Shown here: positions 41,096 to 50,248 of the stretch, one piece after another
Numbering within the stretch: position 1 is the stretch's first letter
How the letters are laid out: every line of letters starts with the position of its first letter
Source of the DNA: SW4 sp042466115
Lineage (GTDB): Bacteria > Pseudomonadota > Alphaproteobacteria > Rhodobacterales > Rhodobacteraceae
NCBI RefSeq assembly: GCF_042466115.1
Contig: NZ_JAXHBQ010000001.1
Location: 1,860,001 to 1,924,000, forward strand
Direction: 5' to 3'
Length of the DNA stretch: 64,000 bases
The notes under the pieces: model-generated
What the model was told of the DNA's origin: nothing
What the model saw: the letters and a program-made list of their open reading frames with translations, nothing else
Databases searched by the model: none
Program-made: the position numbers and the translations under genes

Positions 41096-42424
41096 ATGAA
41101 GATTGCAGTTATTGGTACCGGCTACGTTGGCCTTGTGTCGGGCGTTTGCTTTTCCGACTTTGGTCATAACGTTGTCTGCGTCGACAAAGACCCCAGCAAA
41201 ATCGACAAACTGAACGCCGGTCAGGTGCCGATCTATGAACCGGGCCTTGAGGAACTGATGGCCAAGAACGTCGAGGCAGGCCGCCTGTCGTTCACGCTTG
41301 ATCTGCCTGCCGCACTCGAAGATGCCGAGGCGGTCTTTATCGCCGTCGGCACACCCACGCGGCGCGGGGATGGACACGCTGACCTAACCTATGTGATGGC
41401 CGCGGCCGAGGAAATCGCCACTCTCGCCAAGAATTATATTGTCATTGTCACCAAATCGACGGTGCCTGTGGGGACCAATCGCAAGGTCAAACAAACCGTG
41501 CACAAGGCGAATCCTGATCTGGCGTTTGATGTGGCGAGCAACCCCGAATTCCTGCGTGAAGGCGCGGCGATTGATGATTTCATGCGCCCTGACCGCGTTG
41601 TTGTCGGCGTGCAGACCGATCGCGCCGCCGATGTCATGGCCGAAATCTATCGCCCGTTGTTCCTGCGTGATTTCCCGATTGTCGTCACCGATCTGGAAAG
41701 CGCCGAGATGATCAAATACGCCGCCAACGCATTTCTGGCGACCAAGATCACGTTCATCAACGAAATCGCAGCCCTGTGCGAACGCACTGGCGCGGATGTG
41801 AAACAGGTGGCCAAGGGCATGGGGCTAGACGGGCGGATTGGCAACAAATTCCTGCACGCCGGACCCGGCTACGGCGGGTCTTGCTTTCCCAAGGACACCA
41901 AGGCGCTGGCCCGCATCGGACAGGAAAACGCCGTGCCGATGCAGATCACCGAAGCCGTGATCAAGGTCAACGAAGAAATCAAGCGCAGCATGGTCGATAA
42001 GTTGCTTGATCTGTGTGATGGCAGTTTCAACGGCAAGATCGTCGCCGTGCTGGGTGTGACGTTCAAACCCAACACCGACGACATGCGCGACGCCCCTGCT
42101 CTTACGATCATCCCTGCGCTGATCGGCGGCGGCGCCAAAGTGCGCGTCACCGACCCCCAAGGCCGCCACGAGGGCGAGGCACTGCTGCCCGGCGTGAACT
42201 GGGTCGAGGATGCATATAAGGCAGCTCGCAATGCCGATCTGGTCGTCCTGCTGACCGAATGGAACGAGTTTCGCGCGCTTGACCTCAAACGCATCGCCAA
42301 ACACATGGCAACCCCGCGCATGGCCGACTTGCGCAACATCTACGCCAACAAGGATGCCAAAAAGGCAGGCTTCCAGTCGTATGTGTCAATCGGCCGCCTA
42401 CCGATGCATTCCAGCAGCGATTGA
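41096..42424 (+). CDS. UDP-glucose 6-dehydrogenase
   Basis: A 442-residue enzyme oxidising UDP-glucose to UDP-glucuronate with two NAD. N-terminal Rossmann GTGYVGLVSGVCFSDFGH, catalytic C263 in YGGSCFPKDTKAL, and C-terminal domain VLGVTFKPNTDDMRDAP. The product feeds the UDP-glucuronate epimerase at 45579 and glucuronosyl transfer. An AAAAAGG-type ribosome site precedes the ATG. RkpK/Ugd type. Confidence 0.97.
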   Translation: MKIAVIGTGYVGLVSGVCFSDFGHNVVCVDKDPSKIDKLNAGQVPIYEPGLEELMAKNVEAGRLSFTLDLPAALEDAEAVFIAVGTPTRRGDGHADLTYVMAAAEEIATLAKNYIVIVTKSTVPVGTNRKVKQTVHKANPDLAFDVASNPEFLREGAAIDDFMRPDRVVVGVQTDRAADVMAEIYRPLFLRDFPIVVTDLESAEMIKYAANAFLATKITFINEIAALCERTGADVKQVAKGMGLDGRIGNKFLHAGPGYGGSCFPKDTKALARIGQENAVPMQITEAVIKVNEEIKRSMVDKLLDLCDGSFNGKIVAVLGVTFKPNTDDMRDAPALTIIPALIGGGAKVRVTDPQGRHEGEALLPGVNWVEDAYKAARNADLVVLLTEWNEFRALDLKRIAKHMATPRMADLRNIYANKDAKKAGFQSYVSIGRLPMHSSSD

Positions 42425-42532
42425 TTCAAAACCACACGAAACGCCAACATTGGGCCACCTTTCCGCCCGACCAATTGCGCGAGGCACTGTCAGCGTAACC
42501 CCAACAGGTAATGCACCACGGGGGTGATCGTT

Positions 42533-44014
42533 ATGTCCGTTTTCAGTCACGTCGCAACCGTGGAAACCGGCCCGCATCTTGACGGGATCAGCGCCTTGGC
42601 GCTGGCCGTCATCAATGGCGAAACCTATCTCTATACCGCCAGCAAGGCCGATGGCGGGTTGTCGGCCTATCTCGTCGAAAGCACTGGCACGACATACCTC
42701 GACAAGATCGGTGCCGCCCCGAACCGCGGCACCTATGGTGTCAACGATCTGGATGTGGTCACGGTTGACGGGCAGGACATCCTTGTGCCGTCCGGCAGCT
42801 ATGATGACCGGCTCGCGTTTCACGAACTGAATACCAGTGGCGAATTCGCCGGCGTAACAATCCTTGGCGCAAGCCCCAGCCTGATCGGCAACCTTGATCA
42901 CTCGGTCACGCTTCAGGTCGCTGGCAAAACGTTCATGGTCTCTTCTCAGCTGGGGCAGGCGGGGTTTCAGGCCTACCAGATACGCGACAACCTGACGTTG
43001 GAGCACAAGAACACATGGGGCGACACGGCCAATACCTATGTCGGAGACATTTCCGCGCTGACATCGGCAATGGTCGACGGGCGCAGCTATTTCTTTGCGG
43101 CGTCAGCGCAGGATGCAGGCGTAACCTGCTACTGGATGGGCCAGTGGGGCAACGTCAAGGAACGTGGCTCGATCGGGGTGTCTGACGGGTTGTGGGTCTC
43201 GGCGCCCAACGCATTGGAAACGGCAACCGTCGACGGCAAGCTCTTTATCATCGTTGGCTCCGCAGGCAGCGGCACGCTAAGCGTGTTGCGCGTCAATAAC
43301 TGGGGCAGCCTGTTCATCGAAGACCACGTGATGGACGACCTGAACACACGCTTTGCCGGCGTCAGTGCATTGGAAACATTCAGCATCGGGAATCGTACGT
43401 TCCTGCTGGCAGGCGGGTCCGATGACGGGTTGTCGCTTTTTGAAATCGAACCGGGCGGTAGCCTGTTTCACTTCGAAAGCATTCCTGACGAGTTGAACAC
43501 AACCTTGATGGATGTCGAAACGATCACCGCGACGGTCATCAACGGCGATGCGCAGGTCTTCGTCAGTGGATCGCAGACCGGATTCACCCAGTTCACTATC
43601 GACATGGGCAATATCGCCAACACGAAATCCGGCACCGACAATGCTGACACGATCAACGGGAACGGCATGGACGATCTGATCGCAGGCAAAGATGGCAACG
43701 ACACGCTGGACGGGCGCGGCGGCGATGACCGGATCATTGACGGTGCGGGCGCGGACACGATGACAGGTGGAACCGGAGCAGATGTGTTCGTCTTTACCGA
43801 CGACGGGCGCATGGACATTGTCACGGATTTCACCCCCGGCGAAGACAAACTGGACCTGCGAGATTTCGCGATGCTGTATTCAATCGACCAGTTGGACATG
43901 ACCCAAAAAGGTTACGGCGTGCTGATCACAATCGGTGATGACCGTTTCCGTATCGAAGCCGACAGCGGCCAGTTGCTGATCGCCGATCTGACCAATGACG
44001 ACTTCCTGTTCTAG
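42533..44014 (+). CDS. RTX protein with a seven-repeat beta-propeller-like domain
   Basis: A 493-residue protein without a Sec signal. Residues 19-360 contain seven repeats of about 48 residues, each starting with a strand such as ISALALAVINGETYLYTAS, VNDLDVVTVDGQDILVPSG or VSALETFSIGNRTFLLAGG. This pattern fits a seven-bladed propeller. Residues 368-415 hold RTX nonapeptides (GKDGNDTLDGRGGDDRI, GGTGADVFVF) and the C-terminus a secretion-type region (DIVTDFTPGEDKLDLRDF). It is probably exported by a type I system not present here. ATG 42533 has GGGG upstream; an in-frame GTG lies at 42524. It lies between ugd and manC. Ligand unknown. Confidence 0.85.
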   Translation: MSVFSHVATVETGPHLDGISALALAVINGETYLYTASKADGGLSAYLVESTGTTYLDKIGAAPNRGTYGVNDLDVVTVDGQDILVPSGSYDDRLAFHELNTSGEFAGVTILGASPSLIGNLDHSVTLQVAGKTFMVSSQLGQAGFQAYQIRDNLTLEHKNTWGDTANTYVGDISALTSAMVDGRSYFFAASAQDAGVTCYWMGQWGNVKERGSIGVSDGLWVSAPNALETATVDGKLFIIVGSAGSGTLSVLRVNNWGSLFIEDHVMDDLNTRFAGVSALETFSIGNRTFLLAGGSDDGLSLFEIEPGGSLFHFESIPDELNTTLMDVETITATVINGDAQVFVSGSQTGFTQFTIDMGNIANTKSGTDNADTINGNGMDDLIAGKDGNDTLDGRGGDDRIIDGAGADTMTGGTGADVFVFTDDGRMDIVTDFTPGEDKLDLRDFAMLYSIDQLDMTQKGYGVLITIGDDRFRIEADSGQLLIADLTNDDFLF

Positions 44015-44017
44015 GCG

Positions 44018-45427
44018 TCAGCTACGGCTGTAAACATCCTCGACCCGCACGATATCATCCTCGCCCAGATAGCTGCCGGTCTGCACCTCGATCAGGGTCA
44101 GCATGACCTTGCCGGGGTTTTCCAGCCGGTGAAGATCGCCCTGCGGCACATAGATCGACTGGTTTTCAAACACCATCTTTTGCACATCACCGACAGTCAC
44201 CTGCGCCGACCCTTCGACGACGATCCAGTGTTCGGCGCGGTGCACGTGGCTTTGCAGTGACAGCTTGCCACCGGGATGGACGCAAATGCGTTTCACCTGA
44301 AACCGCGGGCCCATCGCAAGGCTTTCAAACCATCCCCAAGGACGGTGATCACGGGTAAATGTCTCGGCCTGCTTGGCCCCTTTGGCGCGCAGGGCATCGA
44401 CAACCTTTTTCACGTCCTGACTGCGGCGTTTGTCAGCGACCAATACGGCATCCGGCATTGCCACAGCGATGATATTCTCAAGTCCCAGCCCGACCAGCGC
44501 CTGCCCTTCGGCCTCGGACCACAGCAAACTGTCACTGCAATCAATCGCCGTAACCGCACCATGCGCCATGACACCGCTTGCGTCAGCCTTGGTCCAGCGC
44601 ACAGCCTCCCAATCACCCAGATCGGTCCAGCCGTCCGGAAAGGGCATCACCACCAGATTGTCGGCCTTTTCCATGATCGCGTAGTCAATGCTGATCTTGT
44701 CCGCTTGCGCCCAGGCCGCCGCATCCAGCCTCTTGAAGCCCAAGTCACGTTTGGCCCCGTCCAGCGCGGCTTGAACCGGCGGGATCAGATCGGGTGAATG
44801 GGTGGCAAACGCCTCCAGGATACGCCGCACACTAAACAGGAAAATCCCGGCATTCCAAAGGTAGTGACCCGTCGCCAGCATCTCCTCGGCGGCGGCGCGA
44901 TCAGGCTTTTCAACAAACCGCGTCAGGGGCGAAATCGCGCCGCCCTTTGGTGCGCCGCTCACCTCAAGGTAGCCATAACCCGTTTCAGGGCGGTCCGGCA
45001 TGATCCCGAAAGTTACAATCGCGCCGTCACGCGCCGCAGGTTCGGCCGCAGCAACGGCTGCACAAAACGCCGCGCCATCGGGAATCGCATGATCAGACGG
45101 GGCCACAAGCATCAGCGCATCGGGGTCACTTTGCAACGATAGGGCCGCCAGCAAGATCGCAGGGGCTGTATCGCGCCCCTCGGGTTCGATGAACACCTGT
45201 TCGGGTAGCACGCCCACCTCGCCCAACTGTTCGGTCACGACGAAACGGAAATCTTCGCTTGTCAGCACAACGGGGCGGTTCATCCCCTTGCCCGACAGGC
45301 GCAATACGGTGTCTTGAAACAGGGACTTGTCCCCACCAAACGACGAAAACTGCTTGGGAAAGCTTTTGCGCGACAGCGGCCAAAGCCGTGTTCCTGATCC
45401 GCCTGCCAGAATGATCGGGGTAATCAC
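44018..45427 (-). CDS. Mannose-1-phosphate guanylyltransferase / mannose-6-phosphate isomerase
   Basis: A 469-residue bifunctional enzyme of the ManC/AlgA/XanB type that makes GDP-mannose. The nucleotidyltransferase domain has ILAGGSGTRLWPLSRKSFPKQF split as 5-26 and FVEKPD; the C-terminal type II PMI cupin has HPGGKLSLQSHVHRAEHWIVV, histidines as metal ligands, about 380-400. The start is GTG 45427 with GAGAGGG upstream; a longer frame exists. It indicates a mannose-containing polysaccharide. Convergent with the propeller RTX gene. Confidence 0.95.
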   Translation of the reverse strand: MITPIILAGGSGTRLWPLSRKSFPKQFSSFGGDKSLFQDTVLRLSGKGMNRPVVLTSEDFRFVVTEQLGEVGVLPEQVFIEPEGRDTAPAILLAALSLQSDPDALMLVAPSDHAIPDGAAFCAAVAAAEPAARDGAIVTFGIMPDRPETGYGYLEVSGAPKGGAISPLTRFVEKPDRAAAEEMLATGHYLWNAGIFLFSVRRILEAFATHSPDLIPPVQAALDGAKRDLGFKRLDAAAWAQADKISIDYAIMEKADNLVVMPFPDGWTDLGDWEAVRWTKADASGVMAHGAVTAIDCSDSLLWSEAEGQALVGLGLENIIAVAMPDAVLVADKRRSQDVKKVVDALRAKGAKQAETFTRDHRPWGWFESLAMGPRFQVKRICVHPGGKLSLQSHVHRAEHWIVVEGSAQVTVGDVQKMVFENQSIYVPQGDLHRLENPGKVMLTLIEVQTGSYLGEDDIVRVEDVYSRS

Positions 45428-45482
45428 TTGCGCCCTCTCTCTTACGATTTGAAACGTGGTTAACACCTGACTTTGACATCAC

Positions 45483-45548
45483 TGTGGCACACATGGGTTA
45501 ACAGTTCCAAACCGAACACAAGGTTGACAGCGCCGCGAGGGTGCCACA
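45483..45548. repeat. Inverted repeat between manC-type and epimerase genes
   Basis: TGTGGCAC (45483-45490) and GTGCCACA (45541-45548), perfect 8-base arms 50 bases apart in the divergent region. May be a split operator; weak. Confidence 0.25.
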
Positions 45549-45578
45549 CCACATACCGGCACGCATTAAGAGGTCGTA

Positions 45579-46586
45579 ATGCCCAAAGCCCTTGTTACCG
45601 GCGCTGCCGGATTTATCGGATACCATCTGTGTCAGCGGCTGCTGGCAGACGGATTTGATGTGATCGGCTTTGATGCGATGACGGATTACTATGATGTGCA
45701 GTTGAAACAGCGCCGCCAAGCAAACCTGCTGCAATCGCAACGTTTTCGGGCCGTGAACGATCGTTTGGAAAACGACACTGTGCTGCATGATCTGATTGCG
45801 CTGGAAAAGCCAGATATCATCGTCCACCTCGCTGCACAGGCTGGCGTGCGTTATTCGATCGACGAGCCGCGCTCGTACGTTGAATCCAACCTGATCGGCA
45901 CCTTCAACCTGCTTGAGGCCGTGCGCGCCACGCCCTGCACGCATCTCCTCATGGCCTCCACGTCGTCGGTTTACGGGGCCAACACCGATATGCCTTACGC
46001 CGAAACCGACAAGGCCGACAGCCAGATGTCGTTCTACGCGGCCACCAAAAAGGCGAACGAGGCCATGGGCCATTCCTATGCCCACCTTTATGATACTCCG
46101 ATCACCATGTTCCGGTTCTTTACGGTCTATGGTCCCTGGGGCCGCCCCGACATGGCCCTGTTCAAGTTTACCCGCGCGATCCTGAACGGCGATCCGATCG
46201 ACGTTTACAATCACGGCGACATGCGCCGCGATTTCACCTATGTCAGCGATCTGGTTGCGGGTATTCGCCTGTTGATTGATGCAGCGCCGGAACGGCCCAA
46301 GGACGCACCTTCGAAGGGCGACAGCCTCTCTCCCGTTGCCCCATACCGTGTTGTGAACATTGGCAACGGCGAACCGACCAAGCTGCTTGATTTCATCAAA
46401 GCCATCGAGCGCGCCACCGGCAAGACAGCCGTTCGCAACATGATGGATATGCAGCCCGGCGATGTGCCCGCAACTTGGGCCAATGGCAACTTGCTGCGCG
46501 ACCTGACCGGATACGCACCGCAAACCAGCCTGCAAGACGGCGTCGATGCCTTTGTCGCGTGGTATCGCGATTATTATGACGTCTAG
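45579..46586 (+). CDS. UDP-glucuronate 4-epimerase-type SDR
   Basis: A 335-residue extended SDR enzyme. NAD motif GAAGFIG (8-14), catalytic S130 region (ASTSSVYG) and Y153-x3-K157 (FYAATKKANE). The closest family by pattern (YDVQLKQRR, FRFFTVYGPWGRPDMALFKF) is the UDP-glucuronate/galacturonate epimerase LpsL group. With the dehydrogenase at 41096 it would give UDP-GalA. ATG 45579 follows AAGAGG. It is head-on to no gene and is followed 49 bases later by the sulfotransferase of set 2. Confidence 0.93.
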   Translation: MPKALVTGAAGFIGYHLCQRLLADGFDVIGFDAMTDYYDVQLKQRRQANLLQSQRFRAVNDRLENDTVLHDLIALEKPDIIVHLAAQAGVRYSIDEPRSYVESNLIGTFNLLEAVRATPCTHLLMASTSSVYGANTDMPYAETDKADSQMSFYAATKKANEAMGHSYAHLYDTPITMFRFFTVYGPWGRPDMALFKFTRAILNGDPIDVYNHGDMRRDFTYVSDLVAGIRLLIDAAPERPKDAPSKGDSLSPVAPYRVVNIGNGEPTKLLDFIKAIERATGKTAVRNMMDMQPGDVPATWANGNLLRDLTGYAPQTSLQDGVDAFVAWYRDYYDV

Positions 46587-46635
46587 CGTGCTGGCAGCCA
46601 CCAAATCTTAACCATCCCTGCGCTAGCAAAGTGGC

Positions 46636-47301
46636 ATGATTATTTGCCACAGCCGCCGATTCATCCTTTTTGCGAACCCCAAGACGGGGTCGGAAACCAT
46701 GCGCGCGCTGTTGGCCCCCTACGGCGAAGAAACTGTCGTTCCCTATCGCGAACGCACGCGCGAACATCCGTTTTATCCGCATATGTCCCCGATCGAGGCC
46801 GAGTGGACGTTTGATGCACTCGGTCTCGCCTTTCGCTCGTATCGGCGGGTCACCTGCGTGCGCGACCCTTACACGCGACTGGTCTCACTTTACCGGATGA
46901 TTGCAGATGTGGACGGGCTTTGGCGTTTGCGGCGCAAAATGGGTCTTGGACAGCCGAATTTCGAAACATGGCTGCGTGGCACACGCCCCTACGGTCGCGG
47001 TGGCGGTGGTCGGGCACACCAACGCTGGCGGCGCTACGGCACTTGGTCGGCGCAGCATTGGTGCGGTGACCAGATCACTGACATACTGCGTCTTGAAACA
47101 CTTGCGACGGATCTGCCCCCACTTTTGAACACGCTGGATATCAAGGTGCCGTCCAGCACCATCCCACAACACAACGCCCGTGATCCGGTCGATGTCGCGC
47201 AGTGGTATTCGCACAAATCGAACGCGCTTGTGGCCCGGCGATACGACTGGGATCTCGCGCGGTTCGGTTACACAGCTCCCTGCCTACAAGACGCGGCGTG
47301 A
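46636..47301 (+). CDS. Sulfotransferase family-2-like protein (set 2)
   Basis: A 221-residue protein with PAPS 5' loop FILFANPKTGSETMRALL (about 9-26) and 3'-phosphate site RVTCVRDPYTRLVSLYRM. This is the type 2 / Sulfotransfer_2 pattern seen in carbohydrate sulfotransferases. No membrane segment. It opens the forward set-2 operon, three bases before the GT2 gene. Residues 115-125 are very Gly/Arg rich (GRGGGGRAHQRWRR). Acceptor unknown. Confidence 0.83.
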   Translation: MIICHSRRFILFANPKTGSETMRALLAPYGEETVVPYRERTREHPFYPHMSPIEAEWTFDALGLAFRSYRRVTCVRDPYTRLVSLYRMIADVDGLWRLRRKMGLGQPNFETWLRGTRPYGRGGGGRAHQRWRRYGTWSAQHWCGDQITDILRLETLATDLPPLLNTLDIKVPSSTIPQHNARDPVDVAQWYSHKSNALVARRYDWDLARFGYTAPCLQDAA

Positions 47302-47304
47302 CCC

Positions 47305-48294
47305 ATGACTCATGCCCTCATCGCAATTCCAGCATTAAACGAAGAAAACACCATCGCAGCCGTTCTGTCGGACCTCCTGGCAGACTGTCATGCCTTTCCA
47401 ATCGTCGTGATTGACGGGGGCAGCACCGACAACACATGTGACATTGTGCGCGGTTTTGCGAAACGCCACCCGCGCGTGTCACTGCGGCGCAACCCGCATC
47501 GCACGCAGGCCCATGCGATCAACGCCGCAGCGCATCTTGCGCAATCGTTGGGCGCACAGATTCTGGTGCGCGTCGATGCACACGCGCGTTACCCGAAAGG
47601 GTTTGTGAACACGCTGGTCCGCTTGGTTCAGGATGAAAGCGCCGATAGCGTTGTCACCCCCCTTATTGCGACCGATCAACGTAATCCCTGGGCGCAGGCC
47701 GGCGCATTGCTACAGCGGTCTTGGCTTGGGAACGGCGGGGCAACTCACCGCAACACCGCGAATTCCGGATGGGTCGCGCATGGCCATCACGCCGCATTTC
47801 GACTGAAAGCGTTTCTGGCACTTGGCGGCTATGATACATCTTTTCACGCGAACGAGGATGCGGAGTATGACCATCGCTTGATCATGGCGGGCGGGCGCAT
47901 ATTCCTCGCCGCTCATCTTCCTGTGCGCTACTGCCCACGCGCGACACCGCGTGATGTATTCCGTCAATACTGGCGCAACGGCTTTTGGCGGACGCAGATG
48001 CTGCGCCATCACCGCCAACGCCCGGCAACGCGTCAGGTTCTTCCCGTGCTCGCAACTGTCATTTGCCCGCTGTCATTTGCCTTGGGGTGGTTCTGGGTGC
48101 CACTTGCCCTGCCATGCCTTGTCTATCTTTGCGCGCTTGCAACCCTCGCCTTGCACGCAGCCAAATTCGCCCCGCGGACATGCTTGCGGGTCGTCTGGCT
48201 TGCCATGATGATGCACTTTGGTTTCGGGCTTGGCAGTCTCGCGTCTCTGCGGACACGGTCAACACATGACACAATCAAACAGGCAACCGCATGA
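47305..48294 (+). CDS. GT2 glycosyltransferase, ExoA-like (set 2)
   Basis: A 329-residue family 2 glycosyltransferase with GT-A core: IAIPALNEENTIAAVLSDLL, VVIDGGSTDNT, and RVDAHARYPKGF where the DAH replaces DxD, as in ExoA-type enzymes. ANEDAEYDHRLIMAGGRI carries the catalytic ED. C-terminal hydrophobic helices (about 245-310) anchor it to the membrane. It would add a sugar to the lipid-linked repeat. Its stop overlaps the next ATG (ATGA). Confidence 0.92.
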   Translation: MTHALIAIPALNEENTIAAVLSDLLADCHAFPIVVIDGGSTDNTCDIVRGFAKRHPRVSLRRNPHRTQAHAINAAAHLAQSLGAQILVRVDAHARYPKGFVNTLVRLVQDESADSVVTPLIATDQRNPWAQAGALLQRSWLGNGGATHRNTANSGWVAHGHHAAFRLKAFLALGGYDTSFHANEDAEYDHRLIMAGGRIFLAAHLPVRYCPRATPRDVFRQYWRNGFWRTQMLRHHRQRPATRQVLPVLATVICPLSFALGWFWVPLALPCLVYLCALATLALHAAKFAPRTCLRVVWLAMMMHFGFGLGSLASLRTRSTHDTIKQATA

Positions 48295-49160
48295 CGATGC
48301 CAAACCTGTTACTGGTTGCCGCGCCGCGCGCAGGATCAACGCAACTCGCGCGGTGGCTGGCGACCCATCCTGACATTTCCATTTCGTTGGTGAAAGAACC
48401 CAATTTCTTTTCCGCTCACGAGTTTGATCCGGCGTATGTGGCTGCATCGCACCTGAATGACATTGACCCTACCAAACCCGTTAAAAAACCGACCCAGTTT
48501 GCAGTTTTTCGCGACACAGACCGCTATGCGGCGCTGTTTGCCAACATGACGACACCTTGGCGGATGGAAGCATCAACAAGCTATCTTTCGTGTCCGCAAG
48601 CCCCTGACCTGATCGCTGAATCCTGCCCTGACGCAAGGGTGATCCTGCTGCACCGCGAACCGGTCGCGCGCGCCTTGTCCCACTACCAACTGGCGCGGCG
48701 CACCGGGCGAACACAGGCTAGCTTGCGATCCGAATTGCAGGCGGAAATAGAAGGGCACATGCCATATGCAGCCCGCTATTTGCTGCGCCCTTCGGTGCAA
48801 ACGCCCGGAATCGCCCGATTCAAGCACGTGTTCGGCAAACGCGCGGCAACCCTACAGTTCGAAGCCATGATCAAGTCACCCCAAACAGCTTTGGCCCGCA
48901 TATCCCAACTTCTTGACATTGATCCGGCCGGCTTTGACGTGACCGCAAACGCCCGGAATGCGGGTTCCGAACCGCGGTTCGCACGTCTGAACGCAGCTTT
49001 GTTGCGCAGCGGAATCAAAACGCGAATCCGCCACGTCCTGCCTGCGCCGATCAAGCCGTTTCTGCGTCGCCTTTGGTTTGATGATGTCAATCGTGCACAA
49101 ATTGACCCCAATGAAATCGCCGCACTTCGATCCGCACTGGACGCACGATGCGCATTCTGA
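48291..49160 (+). CDS. Sulfotransferase-domain protein (set 2, second)
   Basis: A 289-residue sulfotransferase-family protein with 5' loop LLLVAAPRAGSTQLARWL (about 5-22) and 3'-phosphate region VILLHREPVARALSHYQLA. The pattern resembles heparan/carbohydrate O-sulfotransferase-like bacterial proteins (ISLVKEPNFFS, with K as the likely PAPS-contact lysine). It is translationally coupled to the GT2 gene by ATGA and overlaps the GT4 gene by 13 bases. The acceptor is unknown. Confidence 0.85.
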   Translation: MTMPNLLLVAAPRAGSTQLARWLATHPDISISLVKEPNFFSAHEFDPAYVAASHLNDIDPTKPVKKPTQFAVFRDTDRYAALFANMTTPWRMEASTSYLSCPQAPDLIAESCPDARVILLHREPVARALSHYQLARRTGRTQASLRSELQAEIEGHMPYAARYLLRPSVQTPGIARFKHVFGKRAATLQFEAMIKSPQTALARISQLLDIDPAGFDVTANARNAGSEPRFARLNAALLRSGIKTRIRHVLPAPIKPFLRRLWFDDVNRAQIDPNEIAALRSALDARCAF

Positions 49161-50248
49161 TCGCCCAGGCAAAGGCCGCCGCAAAAGGTGGGGCCGAGGC
49201 CTATGCGGCTGCCCTTGAACACGTATTGGTCAATCACGGGCACGCGGTTGGCATGATTGATGTGCATGGACACGTCCCGCCCGGTGGCGCGCGTCAACCT
49301 TTGCCATTCGCCATCGCGGGGCGCGCGTTGTGGAACTGGGCACAGGTTTGCCGCGCTCTTCCAAAATGCGCGCCCGACTACGACCGTGTCATCCTTGCTT
49401 ACGGCGAAGGTCCGGCGCTGCCCGTTCCTTCGCTCACCCTGCGCCATTCTCCGGCTTTGTTCTCGACAGATGCACGGCTTCTTGCCTGCATCGGCGCACG
49501 ACCAACGCCGTTGCGGCGTGCCTATATCCGGCTTTGTCAGCAGGTCGCAGGACCCATCGCGCGACCGGACGAAACAACGACTGTTTGCAACACGCACTGG
49601 ACCGCACGGATGTGCGATGAATATGCCGGTTGCCCCAGTGACGCGATCCTTTATCCCAAGGTCGCGCGCCCAACTGCAATGGCCCTCAGGCGAAGGCCTT
49701 TCCGTGTTTTGATCCTGGGCCGGATCGTCCCCAACAAACGGATCGAGGATGCGATTGCTGTATGCGATGCCCTGCAAAGGCAAGGCTTGCCAATCGAAAT
49801 CGAAGTGCTGGGCCGCGTTGATAGCCGCTATGCGCGCCGTCTTGTTGCGACACTCGCGCGCAAGGCGCATATCCGCGTCACCCCCAACGCAGATCGTACA
49901 ACACGCGCGCGCGCGTTGGCCGAGGCGCGGTTTGGGTTGCACATGTTTCGCGGTGAACACTTTGGCATCGCGGTTGCCGAGATGATTTTGCATGGTGTCA
50001 CACCGCTGGTGTTTGACGATGGCGGTGTTTGTGAACTGGTGACTGACCCAAACCTCAGGTTCCGCAACACCCGCGACGCAACAGACAAACTTGCGGCGCT
50101 TTGCCTGCGTCCAGATCTTGCCGATCAGATGTTGGCAACTTTGCGGCGCGGAGCGGCCCTGCATGCGGCCGTAGGTTTTGATGAAAGCGCAATGCAAGTT
50201 CTGCATGACTGGCTTGGAAATGATCAGGTGCGACATGCGGCGCAGTGA
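49148..50248 (+). CDS. GT4-like glycosyltransferase (set 2)
   Basis: A 366-residue GT-B glycosyltransferase. The N-terminal domain begins ILIAQAKAAAKGGAEAYAAALEHVL, and the C-terminal domain has FRVLILGRIVPNKRIEDAI, and FRGEHFGIAVAEMILHGVTPLV with the family-typical E-x7-E-like element. Donor and acceptor unknown. Overlaps neighbours on both sides (13 and 14 bases), so it is firmly inside the set-2 operon. Confidence 0.88.
   Translation: MRILIAQAKAAAKGGAEAYAAALEHVLVNHGHAVGMIDVHGHVPPGGARQPLPFAIAGRALWNWAQVCRALPKCAPDYDRVILAYGEGPALPVPSLTLRHSPALFSTDARLLACIGARPTPLRRAYIRLCQQVAGPIARPDETTTVCNTHWTARMCDEYAGCPSDAILYPKVARPTAMALRRRPFRVLILGRIVPNKRIEDAIAVCDALQRQGLPIEIEVLGRVDSRYARRLVATLARKAHIRVTPNADRTTRARALAEARFGLHMFRGEHFGIAVAEMILHGVTPLVFDDGGVCELVTDPNLRFRNTRDATDKLAALCLRPDLADQMLATLRRGAALHAAVGFDESAMQVLHDWLGNDQVRHAAQ

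Noticed and set aside
17027..44014. A type I secretion ABC transporter or membrane-fusion gene for the three RTX proteins
   Set aside because: Looked for near all three genes; none is present in the window, so the exporter must be encoded elsewhere.
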